Shown one piece after another: positions 8,967 through 17,308 of a stretch of DNA of 64,000 bases. The stretch's first letter is position 1. Each line of letters starts with the position of its first letter. The stretch covers positions 901,009-965,008 of the forward strand of contig CBDDEJ010000011.1 in assembly GCA_965226915.1 (NCBI GenBank), written 5' to 3'. Source of the stretch: Io17-Chloro-G2 sp965226915 (GTDB taxonomy: Bacteria > Chloroflexota > Dehalococcoidia > Lucifugimonadales > UBA3495). The notes under the pieces are model-generated. The model did not search any database. It had not been told where the DNA came from and was given only the letters and a program-made list of their open reading frames with translations. Made by a program: the position numbers and the translations under genes.

Positions 8967-10428
8967 TATTACAACGTCAGTTAGTTTGATAGGATAACTG
9001 TGTAGCTGGAGAGGGAATAGGCAGGTGAGGTGGGGATGTGGATGCGGCAGCTTTCGAGCAGGTGTACGGGTCATTTCGGGATTTTCACGCTTACTTCGCG
9101 CCGCTGTTTGGCCGCCGGGAGACGCGGGAGCACAGCGGTCATTATCTCCAGGCCCTGCTGGTACAGTCTGGGGAGCGGCGCAACGCTGAGAACCTGTCGG
9201 AGACGGTTCCGGGGTCAGCCCGAGGGATGCAGCGGTTTCTCACCGATTCTCCCTGGGACGATGAGGTGATTATAGGACGGCTGCAGGAGTACCTGGGAAC
9301 CCGGCTGGAGCATCCGGAAGGGGTGTGGGCGCTGGACGGCAGCGACTTTCCCAAGCAGGGGAGGAAGTCGGTGGGAGTGGCCCGGCAGTACTGCGGGAGG
9401 CTGGGGAAGGTGGCCAACTGCCAGGCGGGGATGTTCCTGGCCTATGTCAGCCCGTTGGGACGGGCATTGGTGGACAAGGGGCTGTATCTGCCCGAGAGTT
9501 GGACCTCGGACAAAGACCGGTGTGAGGCGGCGGGTGTGCCGGAGGATAGGCAGGGCTACCGGTCCAAGACGGAGTTGGCCTTGGAGATGGTGGGGCGGGC
9601 ACAGGAGCGGGGCCACCTGAAGGCTGGATGGGTCGCGGCGGACGACGCCTTTGGGATGTCGCCGTCCTTCCGGGAGGGCCTGGCGGCCTTGGGGATGTGG
9701 TACGTGCTGGACGTTCCGTCCGGCTTTACGGTGTGGCCGCCGGAGCCTGCCTGGACCAGTGCGGAGTATCAGGGATTCGGGCGTCCCCGCAAACCCAGGC
9801 TGCGAGACGGTCAGCGCCGGACCATGGAGCAGCGCAGCGACGAGTTGCCGGAGGAGGCCTGGCGTGAGATTACGGTGGCCGAGGGAAGCCAGGGACCACG
9901 CAGCTACCTTTTCAGCGCCCAGAGGGTGCGACCGACCAGCAGGCGCAAGCCCGGCGAAATCCACTGGGCCGTCTACCGCCGGAACCTGGACGGCAGCGAA
10001 CCCCGCTACTACCTGTCCAATGCTCCGGAGGATACCCCGTTGGAGACCCTGGCATACGTGGGAGGCTCCCGTTGGCGTATAGAAACGGAGTTTGAGACGG
10101 AGAAAAGCGACGTAGGCCTGGACGAGTACGAGACCCGCACCTGGGCTGGCTGGCATCACCACGTGGCCCTGTGCCTGCTGGGCGGAGCTTTTCTGCTGAG
10201 CCTGCAACAGGCTTGGGGGGAAAAAGATGCCCCGGATCACGAGGCCACAGGTGTACCGGGTGGTGCGGGAGATGCTGCCCCGGGAGCAGTTCGGGCCCGA
10301 TCAATTGCTGTTGTGGCTGGAGGATACGCAGCTACGCAACGAACGGGCTCGCCGTTCCCACGAGAGACGCCGCTCCACCCGCCGCGAAAGCAGGATGGAG
10401 CCGCCACCTTAAACCCGTCGTTGTAGTA
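8967..10428 (+). mobile_element. IS701-like element, copy 1 (mosaic)
   Basis: Bounded by CTAG at 8963-8966 and 10429-10432. The left end (TATTACAACGTCAGTT) matches copy 2, the right end (reverse TACTACAACGACGGGTT) matches copy 3. The two ends of one element are therefore of different type, indicating a recombinant. It truncates the GHKL ATPase gene. Confidence 0.85.
9038..10426 (+). CDS. IS701-family transposase, copy 1
   Basis: The 462 codons contain the DDE-type signatures of IS701 transposases: WALDGSDFPKQGRKS with the first Asp, VAADDAFG with the second, and SRWRIETEFETEKSDVGLDE with the Glu region. It cuts and inserts the element at CTAG. A GGGGGGAAAAAG tract at 10215-10226 precedes a second open frame (10227-10412, MPRITRPQVYRVV onwards) that is better conserved between copies than the frame-0 tail, so the real C-terminus may be made by frameshifting or re-initiation. 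Confidence 0.85.
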   Translation: MDAAAFEQVYGSFRDFHAYFAPLFGRRETREHSGHYLQALLVQSGERRNAENLSETVPGSARGMQRFLTDSPWDDEVIIGRLQEYLGTRLEHPEGVWALDGSDFPKQGRKSVGVARQYCGRLGKVANCQAGMFLAYVSPLGRALVDKGLYLPESWTSDKDRCEAAGVPEDRQGYRSKTELALEMVGRAQERGHLKAGWVAADDAFGMSPSFREGLAALGMWYVLDVPSGFTVWPPEPAWTSAEYQGFGRPRKPRLRDGQRRTMEQRSDELPEEAWREITVAEGSQGPRSYLFSAQRVRPTSRRKPGEIHWAVYRRNLDGSEPRYYLSNAPEDTPLETLAYVGGSRWRIETEFETEKSDVGLDEYETRTWAGWHHHVALCLLGGAFLLSLQQAWGEKDAPDHEATGVPGGAGDAAPGAVRARSIAVVAGGYAATQRTGSPFPRETPLHPPRKQDGAATLNPSL

Positions 10429-10432
10429 CTAG

Positions 10433-10577
10433 TACTACAACGACGCGTTATGAGAAAACACGCTCAGGTCTTCTTCTTCAGCTACGGACCGTTCATCATG
10501 GGAGACTCGCACTCGTTCGTTGCCAGCTTCAAAATCCGCCCACGAGTTACCTTGTAGGATAACGCGTCGTTGTAGTA
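10433..10577. mobile_element. 145-bp miniature element A, copy 1
   Basis: Flanked by CTAG on both sides (10429-10432 and 10578-10581). The terminal inverted repeats are nearly perfect for 19 bp (TACTACAACGACGCGTTAT), and the outer bases match the IS701-like ends, so it is probably mobilised by that transposase. Codes for nothing. A diverged copy of the same length lies at 54170. Confidence 0.85.
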
Positions 10578-10581
10578 CTAG

Positions 10582-10752
10582 AGGTCTGACCGGAAAGCCA
10601 TTGGCCGGGTTTCGCGCTACGCCAGACAGACGTATTATAGTCTTATATGGCATGATAGTGTCTGTAATACGGTTCAAAAACCCACTGTTACATCGATAAT
10701 CGTCGCTAAGAAAACGACGACTTGGGGAGAATCGGGGTTTCCGTCCGAGTTT
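10582..10752 (-). mobile_element. 171-bp miniature element B, copy 1
   Basis: CTAG at both ends (10578-10581 and 10753-10756). Imperfect terminal inverted repeats of about 17 bp (AAACTCGGACGGAAACC against AGGTCTGGCCGGAAAGC). It contains a perfect TATAAT hexamer also found in other copies. Inserted next to element A, sharing one CTAG. Confidence 0.85.
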
Positions 10753-10884
10753 CTAGACCAGCGTCTTGAAGCAGTGGGGTGCAACCCGCTCGGCTCCGCT
10801 AATGAGAATCGCTTGTTGGACGCTCAAGCAGTCCTCGAGTCCCCTTTCCCTAAGATGCCCTTGATTGCCAGGGAGGTCGAGTGA
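10753..10884 (+). pseudogene. 3' tail of gene A, second copy
   Basis: The last 44 codons of gene A follow directly on the CTAG of element B. The first 200 codons are missing from this copy. The tail overlaps the gene B start by 4 bases, as in copy 1. Confidence 0.75.
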
Positions 10885-11538
10885 CGCAACTCCAGTATTT
10901 CACGGCCGAAGTGCTTGAAGAACTCCGGCGGACCATCGCTGAGCGGTTGGACTGGTACTATTCGCCCGACAGAGACCTTCCGGCCTTCGTCCCTCCGACC
11001 GGCGTCAGAAGTTCTCACCTAGCCGCACCGGTTCTAGCGGAGAGTCTCCGGGCGGACGCCGAGCAACCGCCCTCAACCGATGTCGACAACGCCCTTACAG
11101 TCTACGCCTCGTTGTCCAACTTGACAGTCCACCAAGCGTCAATAGAGCGAATGTGGGTCTACCTGTGTCACAGTGATTGCCCCCAGTATGTGGCCGCACG
11201 TTGGTTGAACCGGCGTCCTGAGAAAGATGAAGACGCAATCAGAGAAGTTCGGAACCACTTCTTTGCGGCCGGCAACCGGGCATTCATCCGGGATAACGGA
11301 GTCTCACGGCTTTGGTGGCTGGGCAAAATTGCGCATGATGTCGACCAAGAGGACCCCAGGCAATTTTTGACTATCCTTCTCCACCGACAAGACGTTCGAT
11401 CCGCATTGATCGAGCGGCCTTCAGTGTCGATGAACGTGCCAGTGTTGAAGGGGATTTACCGCGTAATGCTGGAGCACTGGAGCAACGGCGGGGAGGTGTT
11501 CCAGCGGGAAAATTTTAGAAGTTGGATGGTAGCGTTGA
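10753..11538 (+). repeat. 786-bp segmental duplication, copy 2
   Basis: Matches 4691-5476. Here the sequence continues past 11538 into the natural end of gene B and then vsr, so this copy keeps the original downstream context. Confidence 0.85.
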
Positions 11539-11630
11539 ACCGCCGGGGCGGAGTAGTACTGTTGGATGCACTGCCGGAGGAAGCCCTCGGCCGCCTGCTG
11601 CACGAAGAAGCCGAGCGCGCCGTAAGTTGA
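10881..11630 (+). CDS. Gene B, DUF6339-like protein
   Basis: The intact 249-residue form. The sequence (ERLDWYYSP near the start, RNHFFAAGNRAFIRDNGVSR and WWLGKIAHDV in the middle, then LIERPSVSMN) resembles the DUF6339 family as I remember it. No catalytic motif is evident; the conserved RDNGVSRLWW block is probably structural. It lies 7 bp before vsr and downstream of dcm and the GHKL ATPase in the inferred original order, so a role in that modification-linked defence cluster is likely. Confidence 0.65.
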   Translation: MTQLQYFTAEVLEELRRTIAERLDWYYSPDRDLPAFVPPTGVRSSHLAAPVLAESLRADAEQPPSTDVDNALTVYASLSNLTVHQASIERMWVYLCHSDCPQYVAARWLNRRPEKDEDAIREVRNHFFAAGNRAFIRDNGVSRLWWLGKIAHDVDQEDPRQFLTILLHRQDVRSALIERPSVSMNVPVLKGIYRVMLEHWSNGGEVFQRENFRSWMVALNRRGGVVLLDALPEEALGRLLHEEAERAVS

Positions 11631-11637
11631 TACGGAA

Positions 11638-12303
11638 ATGGACAATTTGGCCCCCGAAGACCGGTCCTGGTGCATGTCCCGAATAAGGTCGCGGGGTATG
11701 AAGCCGGAGATGGCGGTTCGCTCAATGGTCCACCGCCTCGGATACCGGTTCCGCCTCCACAAGCACGATTTGCTAGGCACTCCTGACTTGGTGCTGCCTC
11801 GTCACCGGGCGGTGATATTCGTCAACGGCTGCTTCTGGCATTGGCACCCTGACCCGAACTGCCCTATCGCCGGTTTGCCGAAGTCCAACCTTGAGTACTG
11901 GACACCCAAACTGGAACGGACGCGGGTCCGCGACCAACAAAATGTGGCCTCTCTACAAGCGATCCACTGGAGGGTGCTGGTCATCTGGGAATGCGAATTG
12001 AAGAGTCCCGAGGATGTCCTAGCACAAATTCACCAATTCCTGTCCGCTAACCACGACCCAAAAAGAAGCTATCAAACGGAATTGGCAGAAGGGGAAATGG
12101 CGGACAAGGACACAACGAAATCCAAACCCAAGTTTTCAGGCACAGCTTCCCGTTCCCACAAACAGGTCGTCTCGCTTATAGGAACGTCCAGACCTCCTCC
12201 ACAGGTCCCGTTAGAACAGCCGCAGGACCAGATGAGAACCCGCTGTCTTAGCCTGGAAGCTCTTTCGTACTGGGCATATGCCCGGTCAGATACCACCACC
12301 TGA
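11638..12303 (+). CDS. vsr: Very short patch repair endonuclease Vsr, with foreign C-terminal tail
   Basis: Residues 1 to about 140 are a standard Vsr nuclease: MSRIRSRGMKPE, GTPDLVLPRHRAVIFVNGCF with the catalytic Asp, and HWHPDPNCP with the zinc-binding His/Cys. Vsr nicks T:G mismatches arising from deaminated 5-methylcytosine, and so partners Dcm. The family normally ends near residue 140-150 (position about 12060). The remaining 80 codons read through the antisense of a cyclase remnant, so the natural stop was lost at a junction. Confidence 0.85.
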   Translation: MDNLAPEDRSWCMSRIRSRGMKPEMAVRSMVHRLGYRFRLHKHDLLGTPDLVLPRHRAVIFVNGCFWHWHPDPNCPIAGLPKSNLEYWTPKLERTRVRDQQNVASLQAIHWRVLVIWECELKSPEDVLAQIHQFLSANHDPKRSYQTELAEGEMADKDTTKSKPKFSGTASRSHKQVVSLIGTSRPPPQVPLEQPQDQMRTRCLSLEALSYWAYARSDTTT

Positions 12304-12670
12304 TTGCTTCTGGCTGAGGAACTGAGCTTTGCTGCCACATTCACAGGTCTTCCTGCCCACACCTCATATTGCTTGGCCCCTCTCAATCCTAATCGTCGAA
12401 CGAGCAGGGTCCCATGGTCAATCCCGATCCCGGCCTCGAGCTCCCGCTCAGTCGATGCGTCCTGGTTAAATCTGATGGCCACATCTCGCTCCATCTGTGT
12501 CTTCATGGTGATTGCAGAGGCTGCTGCTAGAAACTCCGACCCTCGTCCGCTAAAAAGGCCGAATATGCCGTCGCCTTGTATGTCGATATACCCTGCTGAG
12601 AACCTGTCAAGGATCACCGTCATCGCCCTGATGAAGTAAGTAATTTTGCTAGCCTCGCTGCAGGTCTGTC
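12072..12670 (-). pseudogene. Class III nucleotide cyclase domain, N-terminally truncated (Pycsar PycC-like?)
   Basis: The minus strand encodes the core of a class III cyclase: YIDIQGDGIFGLFSG with the second metal Asp, then GIGIDHGTLLVRRLG, and EVWAGRPVNVAAKLSS. A C-terminal Cys-rich turn (WSCGCSNGTCGG) follows. The region with the first metal Asp is missing, and sequence upstream of about 12680 belongs to another gene. The VWxGxxxNxAAKLS pattern is typical of pyrimidine cyclases of Pycsar antiphage systems. No effector gene is adjacent. Confidence 0.6.
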
Positions 12671-13105
12671 CGGTTCCACAGGCGAGGTTGTGGTTTCGTT
12701 CATGCAGGTGTACAAGAAAACCCGGTTGAATTTAGATGCGGCTGCCCATGCCAACGAGTTCGATTGGCATGACCCCTCTCCAGAAGTGAAACGAGGATTT
12801 TTGAGGGACTTGGTGGAGATCGCAGCCTACCAAGGGATTCGTCTCTCGATTTGCACACAACCCGGGCTGATGGTACCCGGTGCGGGAGAAGCCCGCTGCG
12901 TTGATGCGCAAAGACTAATGAGTGTTGCGGGGCGACCGTTTCGGTCCAAAATTAAAGGTACACGTGTTGGCTGTGGCTGCTACGAGTCAAAAGACATTGG
13001 TGATTACGATACGTGTCCTCACGGATGTGTCTATTGTTACGCTGTTCGGCAACGCCAACTAGCGCTCCACAGGTATCGGATTCATGACCCTCTCGGCGAG
13101 TACCT
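12670..13105 (+). pseudogene. DUF1848 family remnant, C-terminal half
   Basis: The frame reads VVVSFMQVYKKTR and later RVGCGCYESKDIGDYDTCPH and GCVYCYA, the conserved Cys-rich end of DUF1848 proteins. The N-terminal half is absent, and the end runs into an opposite-strand E1 gene. It is a fragment wedged between the cyclase and the Bil-like operon. Confidence 0.6.
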
Positions 13106-13109
13106 CGGT

Positions 13110-14382
13110 GTCCATTGGGGTTCGCCAAGGGAAAGCTGATCGTCTCAAATCGAGGGCCCTCGACAAACCACCTCAGGACCTCTGCCAGCACGAACATAGC
13201 CACGAAACAACCCACGAACGCCGCACCGACCGAACGGCCGGCTACCTCCAGGATCCCGCACTCTATTTCGCCTTCAGTAAGGGAGCCTGATTTCAACATT
13301 CGGTGCCTATGGTCTACGTACGCGGGTTGATGCGATGCCGGCGCTTCCGTCTCAACTACTTGCGCGGGCCATACGTCGATCGCTTTCACGCTGGATGGGA
13401 ACGAAGTCAACTGCGCATTGAGATAGTTGTGAACATAGCCTCCCCAAGCCAGCGTCAACGATAAGATCGAACCCTGCGTTTTCAAGCAACCGTCTTGGAG
13501 CCGGATCGTCGACGCCTACCAGCGCGATACCAGGTTCTCCGGTTCCCCGTCGTGTTGCGCCGTCGAATGGTCGTTCGGTCATGTGGGTCTTGAACCCCAA
13601 CGTCTCTAGTCTGGCGGCTACGATGCGGGATTTCTTGACACCGACTGACGACGCCTCACTCAGCATCCCTGTGCTCCTGTTCGCCGATTTCACGGCATCG
13701 TAGTCCTGCAGCATTATTTCCACCTCTGAGGGATCCGCATAGGGCAACGCGCCCAGGATCCAGGCATAAGCTTGTCCGAGGTGGCCCAGACCGATCAACC
13801 AAAGGCGCGAAGGCAGGCACATTCCCTGCAGGCAGGCGGCAACAGGATCCAGCCATTCGGATTCCGGATCCCAAAGAGATAGACCCACATTGCGCCGCCC
13901 AGCGACTACGGAGCGACGAACGTGTTGCAATGATTCCGACACTCCAATAGCCGCTGCCAGGACGCCCGCCAGAGGGAATTCTTCCGACTCAGGCAGACGA
14001 CCTGACGGATCGGTCACTACTCCTCCAGACCAGCCCTGCCAAGTCTGGTACAAAACTACGCTCCCTGCCAGAGGTTGATCAACTCTGCCGCCTGAACGAC
14101 TGCCGTGACATCTTTCTGCTCGGCCCATCGAGAGGTCAGCGGAACCCCGGGATCGCAGTCCAGGCGCACACGGACGCCACCAAGGAACGCCCGGCGTGCG
14201 GCGTTGAGCGTGGTCAAAAGCACCGCCTGGTTGGTCTCGCTGTCGACAACGCCTCCACCGACGACAACCTGCAATACATAACCGGCGGCTATCTTGTAGG
14301 CCTCCTCAACGGACCCGGCGCGACCATCATCCAAATCGAGCTTCAACGTCCGGTGGAGTGTTTCAGCATTGAACGGTACCAT
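13110..14382 (-). pseudogene. E1-like adenylyltransferase (BilD-like), two frameshifts
   Basis: Starts immediately after the JAB stop (TGAATG). Three frames join into one protein: 108 N-terminal residues, a ThiF/E1 core with WLIGLGHLGQAYAWILGAL (nucleotide-binding GxGxxG), MLQDYDAVKSANRSTGM and ALVGVDDPAPRR, then a C-terminal part. The first break is at a GGG run near 14063, the second at a GGGG run near 13442, each needing one added G. E1 enzymes adenylate the C-terminus of the ubiquitin-like protein. The 3' end is cut by the DUF1848 remnant, so the last residues are lost. Confidence 0.7.
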
Positions 14383-14919
14383 TCATTTGCCCCGTATTCT
14401 GAGTGTGATTTCGGCGGCAGGGCCAACACGGGAGTTCCATCCTGCGTCGGCGAGATATTCATGGACACCAATCGCGCGAGGTCCCACGATCCGGGTTCCG
14501 TAGTGAGGAACGATCAGGGCGATGTGGCCCGTCGACGCGACCATCGGGTTGGACTGGTCAATGCTGCTCTGGGCGACTCCAGCGCCCGGGTGGGTATGGA
14601 CGTCCCCGACAACCACCAGTCCGGTCAGTTCACAGAAGTCCCGAAGGGCCGAGTACGCCGGAGCTCTGAGGTGGATGTTCCCCACCAAGCACTCGGGATC
14701 CAAATCGTCGAAGTACGCGACCCTGCTGACCTTCCGTTTGTTACGACGGCGATTACCCAACAAGAACGCCCCGGATTCGCGCTTTCCATTCAGCCCTCGC
14801 CGGCCAAGCTCCGCAAGCAGTTCGTCCCAAAGATCGATGGCGATCTCCACGAGCGGATCCTGGCCCCACAGCCGACCCCACCGACGAAGGAGTGATCTAT
14901 ACGCCCTGGTAAAGGTCAT
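14383..14919 (-). CDS. JAB/JAMM deubiquitinase-like protease (BilC-like)
   Basis: A 178-residue protein with an intact JAMM zinc-protease signature: Glu48 in ESGAFLLG, then H108-x-H110, seven residues, S118 and D121 (HTHPGAGVAQSSID). These residues bind zinc and water, so the protein is predicted active and would process or remove the ubiquitin-like protein. The ATG at 14919 overlaps the E2-like gene by 23 bases and fits the family length better than the upstream start. Third gene of the Bil-order operon. Confidence 0.8.
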   Translation of the reverse strand: MTFTRAYRSLLRRWGRLWGQDPLVEIAIDLWDELLAELGRRGLNGKRESGAFLLGNRRRNKRKVSRVAYFDDLDPECLVGNIHLRAPAYSALRDFCELTGLVVVGDVHTHPGAGVAQSSIDQSNPMVASTGHIALIVPHYGTRIVGPRAIGVHEYLADAGWNSRVGPAAEITLRIRGK

Positions 14920-15385
14920 CGTTGAGAAACCTGTGAAGTTGGCGCAGTATCCAGGCCAAATCCTTGGACGGGTCCCAAGCTTGACCCGGGTACTTCTGAG
15001 GCCATCTGGCATGGCCTTTCAAAGCTACCCGGTCAAACGGAGCATAGAGCGCCATGCCTTCTTCCCAATCGGCGCGGAAGATGTGCCCCACCACTTCGCC
15101 TTTCGGGCGCCGGTCCAGTCCGAGCTTATCGCTTGTCTCAGGATCCCAAGGGGTTGCGGTCGGAGCTGATGCTGGGTACCCGTCCAAATTGAACCTGAGG
15201 AAGAACTCTGGCGGGCCGTTGTCTCGTTGAGCAGCCGAGACGGCAACCAACACATGGGGCCAGTCGACTTGGCCCACCACTCGCCACCGGCCTCGCGCCA
15301 CGCCTTCAACAAACGCAGGTCGCTCCAGGTGGCTCCGAAGAGCCCTTTCGTCAGGCTCCATCGTCTCTACTACCATCATCGTCAC
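14897..15385 (-). CDS. E2-like protein lacking cysteine (BilB-like)
   Basis: 162 residues starting at a GTG that overlaps the Ubl stop. An E2-fold signature is suggested by FFLRFNLDGYPASAPTATPW (the YP..aP strand-turn of UBC domains) and the C-terminal DLAWILRQLHRFL helix. The whole protein contains no Cys, so it cannot form the thioester that defines an E2. By eye, the place where relatives may carry Cys reads LYAPFDR. It may be a non-catalytic E2-like adaptor or a degenerate enzyme. Confidence 0.65.
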   Translation of the reverse strand: MTMMVVETMEPDERALRSHLERPAFVEGVARGRWRVVGQVDWPHVLVAVSAAQRDNGPPEFFLRFNLDGYPASAPTATPWDPETSDKLGLDRRPKGEVVGHIFRADWEEGMALYAPFDRVALKGHARWPQKYPGQAWDPSKDLAWILRQLHRFLNDDLYQGV

Positions 15386-15849
15386 CCCGCAAACCGCTCG
15401 TTGGGCAGCAGATCAAAGCAGACAACGCCGTCCTCGTCAGCGAGGCAGGCGACGTGCACAGACTCATCCACCTCGCCTTGACTGCTGCACAGGCTAAAAT
15501 GATGCTGAGCGGCCTGGTTGTCCGTCAGCTTGAACTCGTCTGGACCCGTGGCCCATTTGAATATCGGCCCTACGGTCATCGCCGGAGAAAATTTGCCCTC
15601 GGCAGTTTTCCCGTTGTACCGGACTTTCACCAACACTTCCGTGTACAGCGAAACATGCACCTGGCACAGGTCCACTAACCCTGCGGCCGTCAATGTCGCG
15701 CCGGGCTCAAGCGGTTTGTCGGCGTCCTCCAGCCAGACAAATGCTCCCGTCCCCAGGCACTCCAATCCGAACTCCTCGACGGTCTTGTCGGGGACCAAGT
15801 CGACAAACTCGGTTTCTTTGCCTCGTTGATGAAGAAAAATTCTCGCCAT
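15382..15849 (-). CDS. Two-domain ubiquitin-like protein (BilA-like)
   Basis: About 155 residues from ATG 15849 (an alternative start is 3 codons upstream). Two beta-grasp-like halves are suggested: residues 1-68 (MARIFLHQRGKETEFVDLVP, with VEEFG and VHVSLY) and 70-155 (VLVKVRYNGKTAEGKFSP onwards). The protein ends in AG, a plausible conjugation end. A two-domain, ISG15-like Ubl as first gene, followed by E2, JAB and E1, is the order known for the Bil antiphage system. Confidence 0.65.
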   Translation of the reverse strand: MARIFLHQRGKETEFVDLVPDKTVEEFGLECLGTGAFVWLEDADKPLEPGATLTAAGLVDLCQVHVSLYTEVLVKVRYNGKTAEGKFSPAMTVGPIFKWATGPDEFKLTDNQAAQHHFSLCSSQGEVDESVHVACLADEDGVVCFDLLPNERFAG

Positions 15850-16460
15850 GATGCGCATTACTCCTATCCTGTGTGCGTTATAACTAATATTAGGTACTGC
15901 ATTATAATTACTGAGTTTTGAGATGATGACTGCCTGTCCACCTGTTTTGCTTGTATTTGGTTGCCTTTGATCAAGCCGAACGGTAGAATCAGGAGAGCAG
16001 CACGGGTCTTTGTGTACCATTATTACATTATATTTACGGAATTTCGATACGTCAAGTCGCGGCCGACCGCTGATGCTTACACCGCCACCGACCTAATCAC
16101 CGAGCGCGCTGCGTTGGGGAACATCAAGGCGAGATATTTGACATGGATGCCCGAAGGCTGCTCCTGTCCCCAAGCGCTCCCCGTGTGATAAAAACTACCC
16201 GGACCGGAACAGATCCCAATCGATCGATGCAACGAGCTGACCTTTTGCGTTGGGGGCCATGCCCCGGGGTCGCGCATCCAATGCAATGTCCCTGCAGACC
16301 CGCGGAATTGCATGATGAATGCGTTCATATCTCCGGCGACGCAACTCTCCCAGGGGCATTGGAGGTTCGGCAGACGAGCCGGCGCGATTTGCGCAACTTC
16401 AAGACAGACAACGGTAGTCGCATTGCAAGGGAGCGACACCCCAGCGGAGGGCATCTGACC

Positions 16461-17075
16461 ATGCCACACGACGTAGCCTACCAAGTGGAACTCAACCGGG
16501 TAGCGAGTTTGTTGGGAATAAACCACGCCCGGGGTCTGGAAGATGCCATCATTGATCATTGCCTGAAGCAGTTGAGGGAATGGGTCGCGTCTCACGGTGA
16601 ACTGGAAACCCTGAATGAGTTGGTCGATCGTTTCGCGCAATCGTTGGATATGCGTTTCGAAGAGGTCCATGGCCATGATGGTATGACCTCTTTGATGGAA
16701 CGTATGGATCCCGCAGAACGGCCGATTTTTGCGGCTCTACGCGCCGAGTTTGGAGATGACACCGACGGGGCTACCGTGTTGCGGGTCAATCGGAAATCGT
16801 GGGAACCCGCGTACATGGCCGTGATCAACTGCGAGGGTTGGCACGAGTTCCGCAGATATTTCAGCAAATGGCACGAACTCGTGCATCGGTTGCTGGAAGG
16901 TCCTCAACTAACCTTCGCTTTCCGGCGGACCACCATCGACCGCCTTCCTGCCGGTTTTGCGGGAGGAAACGCGCCGCTGATCACGGCGCAGATGGCAATT
17001 GCAATGATGGCCAGCAACTGGCGCCGCTGCCGTGTTCTATCCGTGGGTCCTCCAAATCCTGAAAGTTCTCCATGA
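16461..17075 (+). pseudogene. ImmA/IrrE-type metallopeptidase, C-terminus displaced
   Basis: The ATG at 16461 is preferred; the open frame extends upstream to 16143 but reads unnaturally. A zinc-peptidase motif WHELVH (residues about 134-139) follows EFRRYFSK, with EGPQLTFAFRRTT after it as in M78-type peptidases. The usual C-terminal half is missing after that point and the ORF ends in unrelated sequence. Such peptidases usually cleave a partner XRE repressor; one lies 230 bp downstream. Confidence 0.55.
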
Positions 17076-17246
17076 TCGACCCATCTGGCCTCCTCACCAT
17101 CACTCCAGCTCACCACACCTCGACTTCCAGCCCGACTCGCCTCCCCCAGGTCTATCAGTTGAGACACGATTGCCCTGCCTATTGGGCAACCGGGTTGCGC
17201 CGAAATGTTCCCCGGACATAGAATGGGCCCGGAATCCCATAGCGAA

Positions 17247-17277
17247 TATACCGATATGATAATATTCATTCGGTATA
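17247..17277 (+). promoter_or_regulatory. Putative XRE operator/promoter
   Basis: Perfect 8-bp inverted repeat (TATACCGA against TCGGTATA) with a 15-base spacer that contains a GATAAT-like -10 element, 32 bp before the XRE start. Position and symmetry suggest autoregulation. Confidence 0.5.
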
Positions 17278-17308
17278 TCGATGCCTTTACCCATGCGAGG
17301 AGATCATT

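Noticed and set aside
9215..10240. 341-codon minus-strand ORF inside IS701 copy 1 (same at 57596-58621)
   Set aside because: It is the antisense shadow of a G+C-rich transposase gene; composition is Pro/Arg/His-rich and no domain is recognisable.
12060..12303. Extended C-terminal domain of Vsr
   Set aside because: The added residues are the antisense of a well-supported cyclase fragment, so they are read-through of a junction.
16077..16676. 199-codon minus-strand ORF upstream of the Ubl operon
   Set aside because: It overlaps the ImmA-like peptidase on the plus strand, whose zinc motif is convincing; the minus frame shows no recognisable motif.
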